From an uncultured Clostridia bacterium (GTDB lineage Bacteria; Bacillota; Clostridia; Christensenellales; CAG-917): a stretch of 6,990 nucleotides of DNA. Where the stretch lies: assembly GCA_946056785.1 (NCBI GenBank), contig CAMGKS010000060.1:1-6990 (forward strand). Direction: 5' to 3'. Shown in pieces: positions 1-6,617 of this stretch. Within the stretch, counting starts at the first letter, position 1; every line of letters begins with the position of its first letter. The notes beneath the pieces were generated by a model, which did no database searches, had not been told where the DNA came from, and saw only the letters and a program-made list of their open reading frames with translations. The position numbers and the translations under genes are program-made.

Positions 1-2260
1 CAGCTTCCTTCTTTTTTGAAGCGGTTTTTTTCTTTGGGGCAGGAGTCTCTTCTTCAACGCTGAAATCAAACGTTTTAAGAAGATCGCCAAGCAAGGTTGC
101 ACCGCTGTCTTCAGAATGCCATTCACGAAGTTCCTCAGGCTTTTCAGCTTTCTTAACTTTCTTTTCTTTTTTCTCGCCGTCAGCTTTTTTAGCTCTAGGT
201 TTCTTTTCTTCACCCTCGGCAATTTCGTTTTCTTCAGGAGGAGGCAATAATTCTTTAATTGAAAGCGTTATACGGTTGTCTTCAAAACCGATAATCTTTG
301 CTTCAACCTCTTGCCCTTCTTTCAATACTTCGTTTGCATTTTTAACCCAAGAATGAGCAATTTGAGAAACGTGAACTAAGCCGTCTACTCCATCGTCAAT
401 CGAAACAAACGCACCGTATGGGAAAATTCTTTCGACTTTACCTTTGATAACCGTTCCGACAGGATATTTTTCTGCGGCGATTTCATAAGGTTTCTTTTGA
501 AGCTGTTTATATCCAAGCGAAATTTTGTTTGTTTCGCGATCCATTTTCAAAACGACAAAATCATAATTTTCGCCTGCTTTTAAAACTGTCGAAGCATCGG
601 TAATTTTGTTCCAACTTACTTCAGTTATATGGCAAAGGCAATCGAAACCTCTGACGTTAACGAATACACCGAAAGAGGTAAAGCGTTTTACTTTTCCCGT
701 TACGATATCGTTGACGTGGATACTCTCCCAAAACGCATCTTCTTTTTCTTTTTTCTCACGCTCTAAGACAAGTCTTTGAGAAGCGAAAATGTATTTTGAC
801 TTTTTAGCAGGTTTTTCAGCCGCTTCTTCTTCGCCTTCTTTTGTTTTAGGCGGCATAACTACAAGACGCAACTTTTTGCCCTTATAGTCTTCAAGATTCT
901 TAACGTACTTTGTGGTGATTTGCGACGCAGGAACAAATACAACGTAACTTCCCATTCTACCTCTCAAACCGCCTTTGACGACTTCGTTCATTTCTAAGGT
1001 AAACACACCGGCATTTAATGCTTTTTCAGCTTCTTCATCCTCAATGCGTTCAGCGTCAATCAATCTTTTTGAAAGGTAAACGCCTTCCTTTTCGTTTTTA
1101 AGAATCTTAGCTTCTATAGTGTCTCCGGCTTTATAATCTGCCGGGTTATATTCTTTGTCATAGCAGGCTTCGGTCTTATCGATAAAGCCGTCCTTTTTAC
1201 CGCCGATTTGAACCTTAATTCCGTTTTCATCTGCACTAATGACGTTACATTCTACCCTTTTACCTTCTTTATACGCAGGCATCTTTAAGTCGTTCATGAC
1301 TTTGTCCATCGTAAGGTTATCTTCGGTATCTTCGGTTTTTGCTACCTTTTTTGGCTGTGAAGTTGCCTCTTTTGATTTCACAGATTTCTTTTCCGCCATT
1401 TCAGCGGCTTTTTGAGTTTCACTCATAGCGTTAACTACCTCCAAAAGCAGCCACGAAGGAGTCGACGCCCCTGCAAGAACTGCTATGCTACGAAATTGAT
1501 TTATGTTAAACGAAAATTCGCTTAAACCCGATATAAAAAACACGTTTTTGTTGACAGATTTTGCAATATTAAAAAGAGCAACGGTATTTGCACTCGTTTT
1601 GCTGCCAACAACAACAACGGCATCGTTTAACCTTGACAATTCTAAGGCTTCAACCTGCCTTGCGTTTGTAGTATAGCAAATTGTATTAAAAAACTCAACT
1701 GTTTTATGCCCACCTTTTGCCCATTTTTTTAATTTTTCAACAATAATTTCATACTTTGATTGCTCAAAAGTCGTCTGAGCCACAACTACACACCTGTCCA
1801 AATCGGACGCATCGATGAAATTAATACTTTCGTCAGAGTCTGTCAATACGCATCCGTTGCCGTTACAATAAGAAAGCTCGGCTATGACTTCATCATGCGC
1901 CGAGTTTCCGATTATTATAGCAAAAAAACCGTCTCCCGTTTTTTCGCTTAAAATTTTATGGATTTTTTTAACAAAAGGACAAGTACAATCAACCACGTTA
2001 CGTGTAATAGCGTTGATTTTTTCAAAATTTTCTTTTAAAGTCCCGTGAGTGCGAATGATGACTGTATCGTTATTATTAAGTTCATTTAAAGAAGTAATGG
2101 TTTTTATGCCTTTTTTAAAGAGATATTCGCAAACGTTTTCATTATGAATAATATCTCCGAACATTTTAACGTTGTTACAGCATTCGACGATCTGCAACGA
2201 CTTATCAATCGCACTTTTAACTCCTGGACAAAAGCCGGCATTTTTTGCTAAATTAATCAT
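1..2260 (-). CDS. ispH: Bifunctional IspH (HMBPP reductase) / ribosomal protein S1 fusion, 3' end outside window
   Basis: The frame is open without interruption from the ATG at 2260 to the left edge (753 codons seen, no stop). Residues 1-278 are IspH, the iron-sulfur enzyme that reduces HMBPP to IPP and DMAPP in the last step of the MEP pathway. All three cluster cysteines are present: C11 (FCPGV), C94 (CTCPFV) and C195 (NTICY). So are the substrate-site residues H39, H122, E124, T163/T164, S223, N225 and S266 (AGASTP). A charged linker (about 279-328) leads to four S1 RNA-binding domains at about 331-398, 415-500 (divergent, with an E/K-rich insertion near 471-489), 515-585 and 600-671. A Lys/Glu/Ala-rich tail follows from 675. 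The S1 part should bind mRNA or the ribosome. This fusion is known in Clostridia. The start has AAGGA 5 nt upstream and overlaps the end of plsC by 8 nt. The C-terminus is cut by the window edge. Confidence 0.95.
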   Translation of the reverse strand, partial: MINLAKNAGFCPGVKSAIDKSLQIVECCNNVKMFGDIIHNENVCEYLFKKGIKTITSLNELNNNDTVIIRTHGTLKENFEKINAITRNVVDCTCPFVKKIHKILSEKTGDGFFAIIIGNSAHDEVIAELSYCNGNGCVLTDSDESINFIDASDLDRCVVVAQTTFEQSKYEIIVEKLKKWAKGGHKTVEFFNTICYTTNARQVEALELSRLNDAVVVVGSKTSANTVALFNIAKSVNKNVFFISGLSEFSFNINQFRSIAVLAGASTPSWLLLEVVNAMSETQKAAEMAEKKSVKSKEATSQPKKVAKTEDTEDNLTMDKVMNDLKMPAYKEGKRVECNVISADENGIKVQIGGKKDGFIDKTEACYDKEYNPADYKAGDTIEAKILKNEKEGVYLSKRLIDAERIEDEEAEKALNAGVFTLEMNEVVKGGLRGRMGSYVVFVPASQITTKYVKNLEDYKGKKLRLVVMPPKTKEGEEEAAEKPAKKSKYIFASQRLVLEREKKEKEDAFWESIHVNDIVTGKVKRFTSFGVFVNVRGFDCLCHITEVSWNKITDASTVLKAGENYDFVVLKMDRETNKISLGYKQLQKKPYEIAAEKYPVGTVIKGKVERIFPYGAFVSIDDGVDGLVHVSQIAHSWVKNANEVLKEGQEVEAKIIGFEDNRITLSIKELLPPPEENEIAEGEEKKPRAKKADGEKKEKKVKKAEKPEELREWHSEDSGATLLGDLLKTFDFSVEEETPAPKKKTASKKKEA
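1424..1442 (-). promoter_or_regulatory. Possible internal ribosome binding site and ATG for a separate S1 protein
   Basis: GGAGGT (1442 to 1437), a six-base match to the anti-Shine-Dalgarno sequence, lies 10 nt before an in-frame ATG (1426, residue 279). That ATG falls exactly where the IspH domain ends and the S1 linker begins. Initiation here would give an S1 protein starting MSETQKAAEM. The SD overlaps codons for Leu-Glu-Val written TTG GAG GTA, although this gene usually writes Glu as GAA. The site is visible in the sequence; its use is inference, and the spacing is a little long. Confidence 0.45.
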
Positions 2261-2930
2261 TAATTTCCTTGCTCTTAATTTTTTCAAGCTCTTTTTTATG
2301 CTTTTTTGCAAGTTTAGGATTTACTTTTTCAACGTATTCGTTTAAATCTTTTCTAAGTTGCAACATAGCTTGCCATACTATTTCGGTAGCTTTTTCATAA
2401 TCTGAAGAATCTTTTGTGCCGTAGAACTCATCCAAATAAACGGGCTTGCCGATGTAAAGATAATTTCGACTGAACGGTTTATGCATTTTGTAATACATCA
2501 TAGGCAAAATAGGCACTTTTGCTTTAATTGCAAATCTCGCCGCGCCTTGCTTGAAATCGCCCATATCTTCGGTTCCTTTTTTATTGCGCGTTCCTTCAGG
2601 ATATATAGCCAATTTTTTGTTGCCTTTCAACACTTTTAAAACTTCTTTAAAAGCGGCGATATCCGCTTCACCTCTATGAACGGGAATTGCGCCAACTTTT
2701 CTCAAAAACCAATTTCCGATTTTACTTTGAAACGCTTCAGCTTTAGCCAAAACGTGAAGTTCTTTTTTGTACAGTTTGACGGCAGGAATAAGAGTATCCG
2801 GAACGGCATAATGATTGCAAATGCAAACGGCTCCTTCAACCTTATTGAAATTTTCCTTGTTTACTATTTTCGTCGGATATATAAAAGTTATAGGTCCGAA
2901 AAAAAATCTCATTAATCTATAAAAAAACAT
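2253..2930 (-). CDS. plsC: 1-acyl-sn-glycerol-3-phosphate acyltransferase (PlsC family)
   Basis: This 225-residue protein should transfer an acyl chain to lysophosphatidic acid to make phosphatidic acid, the precursor of membrane phospholipids, at the inner face of the membrane. All four family motifs are visible: the catalytic H40-x4-D45 (NHYAVPD), GAIPVHRG at 80-87, the glycerol-phosphate-binding YPEGTR at 110-115, and VPILPM at 139-144. A hydrophobic N-terminus (about 1-19) could dip into the membrane, and the last 25 residues are rich in Lys and Glu. The ATG has AGGAG 8 nt upstream and lies 21 nt after the cmk stop. Its end overlaps ispH by 8 nt, so the two are probably translationally coupled. 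The family call is firm. The exact acyl acceptor is inferred, since related acyltransferases share these motifs. Confidence 0.93.
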   Translation of the reverse strand: MFFYRLMRFFFGPITFIYPTKIVNKENFNKVEGAVCICNHYAVPDTLIPAVKLYKKELHVLAKAEAFQSKIGNWFLRKVGAIPVHRGEADIAAFKEVLKVLKGNKKLAIYPEGTRNKKGTEDMGDFKQGAARFAIKAKVPILPMMYYKMHKPFSRNYLYIGKPVYLDEFYGTKDSSDYEKATEIVWQAMLQLRKDLNEYVEKVNPKLAKKHKKELEKIKSKEIND

Positions 2931-2951
2931 AATAAACGCTCCTGAACTTAA

Positions 2952-3602
2952 TTATAATCTGTCGATAATGAATTCTGCCACCTGGTCGATCGTCATATCG
3001 GAACTATCGATAAACACAGCGTCGTCAGCCTGTTTTAAAGGTGCAAACTCACGGTGAGAATCATTGTAGTCGCGTTGCTTGATTTCTTCAAGAATCACGT
3101 TAAAATCGGCACTTTGCCCCGTTTTTTCTAAATCGAGCTTCCTTCGTCTCGCTCTTTCTTCCGGAGTGGCAGTCAAAAAGAATTTGTAAGGCGTATCCGG
3201 CAAAACGTACGTTCCGATATCTCTTCCGTCCAAAACAACGTCGTGTTTTTTGGCAAACAATCTTTGCAATTCAACCATTTTAACTCTTACGCACGGATGT
3301 TTCGAAACGTCGCTTGCAGCTTTACTGATATTGTTTTCACGCAACTTAGACGTTACGTCCTCGCCGCACACTAAAATATGTTGAACGTTGTCGATATAAA
3401 CTATATCCATTTCTACGGTTTCTAAAATTTGAGAAACGGCTTTTTCATCGTTTACGTCAACGCCTGCTTTTATGCACCAAACTGCGATTGCCCTGTACAT
3501 AGCGCCGGTATCGAGATATATATACCCTTTTTTCTTAGCGATTAGCTTTGCGATTGTACTTTTGCCTGCTCCGGCAGGTCCGTCTATTGCAATATTAATC
3601 AT
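2952..3602 (-). CDS. cmk: Cytidylate kinase
   Basis: This 216-residue cytoplasmic enzyme phosphorylates CMP and dCMP with ATP, recycling the CMP released by RNA turnover and phospholipid synthesis. The P-loop GPAGAGKST is at 8-16. The substrate-site signature LDTGAMYRA is at 30-38, and DGRDIGT at 125-131. An arginine-rich lid (RARRR, 150-154) and the C-terminal RDYNDSHREFAPL block (177-189) also fit bacterial Cmk. The length is normal for the short Gram-positive form. The start has a strong AAAGGAG 7 nt upstream. It is the first gene after the promoter at 3713-3741. The cmk to rpsA linkage, here through plsC and ispH, recalls the cmk-rpsA neighbourhood of E. coli. Confidence 0.97.
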   Translation of the reverse strand: MINIAIDGPAGAGKSTIAKLIAKKKGYIYLDTGAMYRAIAVWCIKAGVDVNDEKAVSQILETVEMDIVYIDNVQHILVCGEDVTSKLRENNISKAASDVSKHPCVRVKMVELQRLFAKKHDVVLDGRDIGTYVLPDTPYKFFLTATPEERARRRKLDLEKTGQSADFNVILEEIKQRDYNDSHREFAPLKQADDAVFIDSSDMTIDQVAEFIIDRL

Positions 3603-3632
3603 AACGGTTCTCCTTTGTAATCGTTATAAAAC

Positions 3633-3655
3633 GTTACGCAAATTTTAAGCGTAAC
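3633..3655 (-). repeat. Hairpin in the cmk leader (7-bp arms, 9-nt loop)
   Basis: GTTACGC and GCGTAAC form a perfect inverted repeat around an AT-only 9-nt loop. In the minus-strand transcript it lies about 30 nt before the cmk ATG and some 14 nt before its Shine-Dalgarno sequence. No clean run of U follows (the next bases are GTTTTATAACG), so a terminator is unlikely. It could be an mRNA stabiliser, a protein-binding site or a chance structure. Confidence 0.5.
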
Positions 3656-3665
3656 TTATGGTAAT

Positions 3666-3682
3666 AAATTGCAGAAATTGCA
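3666..3682 (-). repeat. Tandem 8-nt direct repeat in the cmk leader
   Basis: AAATTGCA occurs twice (3666-3673 and 3675-3682), separated by one base, so the period is 9 nt. The pair is enclosed by GGTAA at 3660-3664 and TTACC at 3686-3690, which could close a 5-bp stem around it. It lies downstream of the predicted transcription start, hence in the leader RNA. The function is unknown and chance is possible. Confidence 0.35.
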
Positions 3683-3712
3683 CTTTTACCGCTTTAAATA
3701 ACTCTGATGGTA

Positions 3713-3741
3713 ATTATAAAATATTTATCCGCTATAGTCAA
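3713..3741 (-). promoter_or_regulatory. Sigma-A type promoter for cmk-plsC-ispH/rpsA
   Basis: On the minus strand TTGACT (3741 to 3736) is followed after exactly 17 nt by TATAAT (3718 to 3713). This matches the housekeeping consensus at 11 of 12 positions. It sits 19 nt beyond the flavoprotein stop codon, inside the longest intergenic gap of the window. Transcription would start near 3705-3707, giving a leader of about 104 nt before the cmk ATG. I see no terminator ahead of it, so read-through from the upstream genes is possible as well. Confidence 0.8.
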
Positions 3742-3760
3742 TTAAAAGACGTTACGATAG

Positions 3761-4975
3761 TCAGCCTTTAACTTGAGACGCTTTCAATGCGGCAACGTAC
3801 CCCGTCGAAAAAGCTATCTGCAAGTTAAAACCGCCCGTTAAAGCGTCAACGTCAACCGTTTCGCCTACAAAAAACAAACCTTTACGTTTGCGTGACTCCA
3901 TTTGCGGCGTAAGTTCGTCGACGGCAATTCCGCCGCTTGTTATTATTGCCTGTTCAAAAGGAGCTAAACTCCGCACGTCGAATTCAAGTCCTTTTAGCGT
4001 ATTTACTATGCAAATTCTATCCGACTTTGTAACTTGCGAAGTCGGTTTATCGCCGCTTAGATTGCAAATCCTAAGCAAATAACGAACTAATCTCTCGGGC
4101 AATAAAGACCTCATCACCGATTTTAAAACTTTTCTGTTAGGGTCGTTTAATTCTCTGACTATTCTTGCGTCTAAAGTTTCAAAATTTAAAGCCGGCTTAA
4201 AGTCCAATTTTAAAAGGACGTTTTTTTCGCGGTTTATAAAAGATGAAATCGTAAGAGCTATGGGCCCGGAAACGCCGTTTGCCGTAAAAAGCATTTCGCC
4301 AAATTCTTTTCGAATTAATTTTCCGTTCGAATATGCACTTAGTTCAACGTTTTTTAAAGTTATGCCTTCGATTTCCTTAACCGCCTGCTTTGTTATGATT
4401 GGACAAAGAGCGGGTTTAGGGTCAATCAATTTTAAACCGAAAGATTTTGCTATTTTGTATCCGTCGCCTGTAGACCCCGTTGACGGATAACTTTTTCCGC
4501 CCGTCGCTATGACTACTCTGTCGGCAACGTATTCGCCGCAATCGGTATATATCTTATAATCGAACTCAGTGCCCTTCACAGCGTTTACACAGCAGTTTAA
4601 TACTACTTTCACTCCGTATTCCGTCATCGCTTTTTCGAGCGATTTGATTACGTCGCTTGATTTATCCGATTCGGGAAAAACTCTGTTTCCCCTTTCTATT
4701 TTAAGCGAGAGATAATTCTGAAAAAAATCGTAGGTATCATACGGCGAGAACTTATTTATCGCCGAAAAAAGAAATTTTTCGTTAGAAACAACGTTATTTA
4801 AAAACTCCTGAGCGGAACAAAAATTAGTGACGTTGCATCGTCCCTTTCCCGTTATATAAATCTTTTTGCCGAGTTTTTCGTTTTTTTCCAAAAGCGTTAC
4901 GTCGCTGCCGAACTTAGCCGCAGCGATTGCACACATCATTCCGGACGCACCGCCCCCGACAATTACAATTCTCAT
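3761..4975 (-). CDS. NAD(P)/FAD-dependent oxidoreductase, HI0933/BaiN family
   Basis: This 404-residue flavoprotein belongs to the HI0933 (YhiN/BaiN, COG2081) family of putative dehydrogenases. The N-terminal Rossmann fold shows GGGASG at 7-12, with E30 at the end of the second strand for the adenosine ribose. The family hallmark LGKKIYITGKGRCNVTN spans 35-51. ATGGKSYPSTGSTGDGY lies at 157-173, and the C-terminal FAD-contact block GETVDVDALTGGFN precedes the end. The physiological substrate is unknown for most members; BaiN in Clostridium scindens was linked to bile-acid reduction, which does not follow for this protein. The ATG overlaps the surE stop as ATGA, so translation is probably coupled; an AAGGAG lies 11 nt upstream. 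In many Firmicutes this family sits beside cmk, as here. Family call firm, reaction unknown. Confidence 0.92.
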   Translation of the reverse strand: MRIVIVGGGASGMMCAIAAAKFGSDVTLLEKNEKLGKKIYITGKGRCNVTNFCSAQEFLNNVVSNEKFLFSAINKFSPYDTYDFFQNYLSLKIERGNRVFPESDKSSDVIKSLEKAMTEYGVKVVLNCCVNAVKGTEFDYKIYTDCGEYVADRVVIATGGKSYPSTGSTGDGYKIAKSFGLKLIDPKPALCPIITKQAVKEIEGITLKNVELSAYSNGKLIRKEFGEMLFTANGVSGPIALTISSFINREKNVLLKLDFKPALNFETLDARIVRELNDPNRKVLKSVMRSLLPERLVRYLLRICNLSGDKPTSQVTKSDRICIVNTLKGLEFDVRSLAPFEQAIITSGGIAVDELTPQMESRKRKGLFFVGETVDVDALTGGFNLQIAFSTGYVAALKASQVKG

Positions 4976-5721
4976 AAATCGAATTTCTCCTTGTCGAGCA
5001 AAACGAGAACGTCGTCTGCCGTCTGATACGTTTTTATAGGAGTAATAGTTATATAACCTTTGTCGGACATGCTTACGTCGTCAAAATCGCTGCTTGACTC
5101 TTTGGAAACAGATTCTCCGTATAAGTGATAAATCTCGCCCTCTCCGCCTTTGATTATCGGCAAATACTTATCGTGGTATTCTCTTACTCCGATTGGGCAA
5201 ACGCATATTCCCTTTATAGCACCGTCCGAAGGAACGTTAACGTTTAACGTTACGTCTTTTGTAGCGTAAGAAAGAAGTTTTTCTAAGTTTTTCAAAATAA
5301 AAGAAACGGCATATCCGTAATCGCCGTTACGCTCTTTAAAAGAAAACGCTATAGATTTTCTGTTGCAAATCGTTCCTTCGATAGCAGCATTAGTCGTGCC
5401 GGAATAGAGATAGTCCGTTCCGACGTTCAAAACGTTGTTGATCCCCGACAAAACGACTTCGGCGTCGGGATAAATTACAAACAAACCGAAACGCACGCAA
5501 TCGATAGGCGTGCCGTTAAGCGAATAAACCTTAACGCCGTCTATAATATCGTGACTATAATATGTAAAATCGTTTACAAAAGTTATCGAATGTCCCGCTC
5601 CGGATTTTTCGGTTTCCGGCACCACAACCGTTACGTCATGTCCTAATCCATGCAATCCTTTTGCCAATTCGATTATACCTTTTGCTTTATAACCGTCATC
5701 GTTTGTAAGTAAAATCTTCAT
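4972..5721 (-). CDS. surE: 5'/3'-nucleotidase SurE
   Basis: SurE is a metal-dependent phosphatase that removes phosphate from nucleoside 5'- and 3'-monophosphates. The 249 residues show the signature MKILLTNDDG at the N-terminus, with metal ligands D8 and D9. S40 lies in EKSGAGHSIT, and N95 in the SGIN motif completes the metal site. The following NVGTDYLYSGTTNAAIEG block is also typical. I chose the ATG at 5721 rather than the one at 5739. Only the former has a Shine-Dalgarno sequence (AAAGGA, 5 nt upstream), and it puts the family motif at the normal N-terminal position. The gene follows rluB after 108 nt and overlaps the flavoprotein gene by 4 nt. SurE is not a usual member of the cmk neighbourhood, so this may be a local insertion. 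Confidence 0.93.
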   Translation of the reverse strand: MKILLTNDDGYKAKGIIELAKGLHGLGHDVTVVVPETEKSGAGHSITFVNDFTYYSHDIIDGVKVYSLNGTPIDCVRFGLFVIYPDAEVVLSGINNVLNVGTDYLYSGTTNAAIEGTICNRKSIAFSFKERNGDYGYAVSFILKNLEKLLSYATKDVTLNVNVPSDGAIKGICVCPIGVREYHDKYLPIIKGGEGEIYHLYGESVSKESSSDFDDVSMSDKGYITITPIKTYQTADDVLVLLDKEKFDL

Positions 5722-5726
5722 AATAT

Positions 5727-5732
5727 TCCTTT
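5727..5732 (-). promoter_or_regulatory. Ribosome binding site that decides the surE start
   Basis: AAAGGA lies 5 nt before the ATG at 5721. It falls inside the six codons that would be coding if the upstream ATG at 5739 were used. The upstream ATG is preceded by ATTTCGGCAA, which has no Shine-Dalgarno match. This supports the shorter protein. Confidence 0.7.
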
Positions 5733-5816
5733 TTGCCATTTGCCGAAATAAAATAAATATCAGACAAATATTCGTTTTGTATTAAATTGCTTTATGGACG
5801 AAAGGATACAATCGTT

Positions 5817-5841
5817 AAATCGCTAAGCGTTAAAGCGATTT
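5817..5841 (-). repeat. Hairpin spanning the rluB stop codon
   Basis: AAATCGCT and AGCGATTT form a perfect 8-bp inverted repeat with a 9-nt loop. On the minus strand the first arm is the end of the rluB coding sequence and the stop TAA lies at the arm-loop junction. The bases after the second arm (AACGATTG) do not form a U tract. It could be a weak terminator, a processing or stabilising structure between rluB and surE, or chance. On the plus strand it is equally symmetric, but no gene there needs it. Confidence 0.45.
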
Positions 5842-6537
5842 TAAATATTCGATTTCCCTGTCGTTCAAAAAACGGTATTTACCACGACTTAAACCGCCGA
5901 GTCTCAAATTGCCTATCGCAACTCTTTTCAAAAATACGACGTTTTTTTCGACAGCGGAAAACATACGACGTATTTCTCTGTTTTTGCCCTCGAATATCGT
6001 AACTTCCAAACGGGTAAGTCCGTTTTCAACGCCCGTAACTTTTACTTTTGCTCTGCCGAATTTTTCACCGTCGACGGTAACGCCCTTTCTGATTATTGCT
6101 AAATCGCTTTCAACGATTTCGCCTTCGATTTTAACAATATAATTCTTCGGGATTTCACTTGAAGGGTGTGTAAGTTTCTGAGCGAGCGTGCCGTCGTTCG
6201 TTAACAAAAGCAACCCTTCGCTGTCATAGTCGAGCCTGCCGACAGGAAATAAACGTTTCTTTAAATCGATAAAATCAAAAACTGTTTTTCTGCCTAAATC
6301 GTCGCTTGCCGTAGTAACGCAACCTTTCGGCTTGTTAAACATTATGTAAGTCAACTCCTTTATAGGAGCGACTTTTCTTTTATCGACAGTTACGGTGTCG
6401 TTATCTTCGTTAACCGATATTCCGAGTTCCGTAACTTTTTTTGAATTTATTGCGACTCTGCCCTCTTTGATGAGTTCGTCGGCTTTTCTTCTGGAACAAA
6501 CTCCACTGTCGGCAAGGTATTTGTTTAATCTGATCAT
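5830..6537 (-). CDS. rluB: 23S rRNA pseudouridine synthase, RluB/RsuA family
   Basis: This 235-residue enzyme isomerises a uridine to pseudouridine in ribosomal RNA; E. coli RluB acts at U2605 of 23S rRNA. An N-terminal S4 RNA-binding domain covers about 1-48 (MIRLNKYLADSGVCSRRKAD). The RsuA/RluB-type catalytic domain follows, with FNKPKGCVTT at 67-76 and the active-site motif GRLDYDSEGLLLLTNDG, in which D103 is the catalytic aspartate. EGKNREIRRMF near the C-terminus is another family block. The length is normal. The ATG has AAAGGTGA just upstream. RluB rather than RsuA or RluF is inferred from the neighbours, because rluB lies near dac genes in Firmicutes. The exact target base is therefore less certain than the activity. 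Confidence 0.93.
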   Translation of the reverse strand: MIRLNKYLADSGVCSRRKADELIKEGRVAINSKKVTELGISVNEDNDTVTVDKRKVAPIKELTYIMFNKPKGCVTTASDDLGRKTVFDFIDLKKRLFPVGRLDYDSEGLLLLTNDGTLAQKLTHPSSEIPKNYIVKIEGEIVESDLAIIRKGVTVDGEKFGRAKVKVTGVENGLTRLEVTIFEGKNREIRRMFSAVEKNVVFLKRVAIGNLRLGGLSRGKYRFLNDREIEYLKSL

Positions 6538-6617
6538 TTGTCACCTTTACAATTCGTTATACTTAAAAACGTTCTTAATGCCGCTGCAAAATGCCGTTGC
6601 TTATTTTGAATATATAG
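6534..6617 (-). other. Gap between carboxypeptidase and rluB, open in the carboxypeptidase frame
   Basis: After the carboxypeptidase stop TAG (6620 to 6618) the same frame has 27 sense codons and then TGA at 6536-6534, which overlaps the rluB ATG as ATGA. The hypothetical peptide includes RHFAAALRTFLSI, a stretch that could form an amphipathic helix. The gap also holds the rluB ribosome binding site and two imperfect copies of CGGCATT. I see no convincing promoter or terminator. It is probably plain intergenic DNA or the remnant of a longer C-terminus. Confidence 0.35.

Noticed and set aside
1760..1951. Plus-strand open frame of 63 codons antisense to ispH
   Set aside because: It lies wholly inside the well-supported ispH coding sequence on the other strand, has no family resemblance and no clear ribosome binding site.
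5225..5260. Repeated AACGTT units that look like an operator or short repeat
   Set aside because: They encode the SurE segment DVTLNVNVP with the window's common codons for Asn, Val and Thr; the repetition follows from the protein sequence.
5722..5739. Upstream ATG that would add six residues (MAKRNI) to SurE
   Set aside because: No Shine-Dalgarno sequence precedes it, whereas AAAGGA inside those codons serves the ATG at 5721, which matches the usual SurE start.
5787..6002. Plus-strand frame of 71 codons beginning in the rluB-surE gap
   Set aside because: Most of it is antisense to rluB, the product looks like no known family, and codon use is that of a shadow frame.
6550..6600. Possible promoter for rluB (TATAAC with an upstream TTGCAG)
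   Set aside because: The spacing is 22 nt, too long for a sigma-A promoter, and no better -35 element is present.
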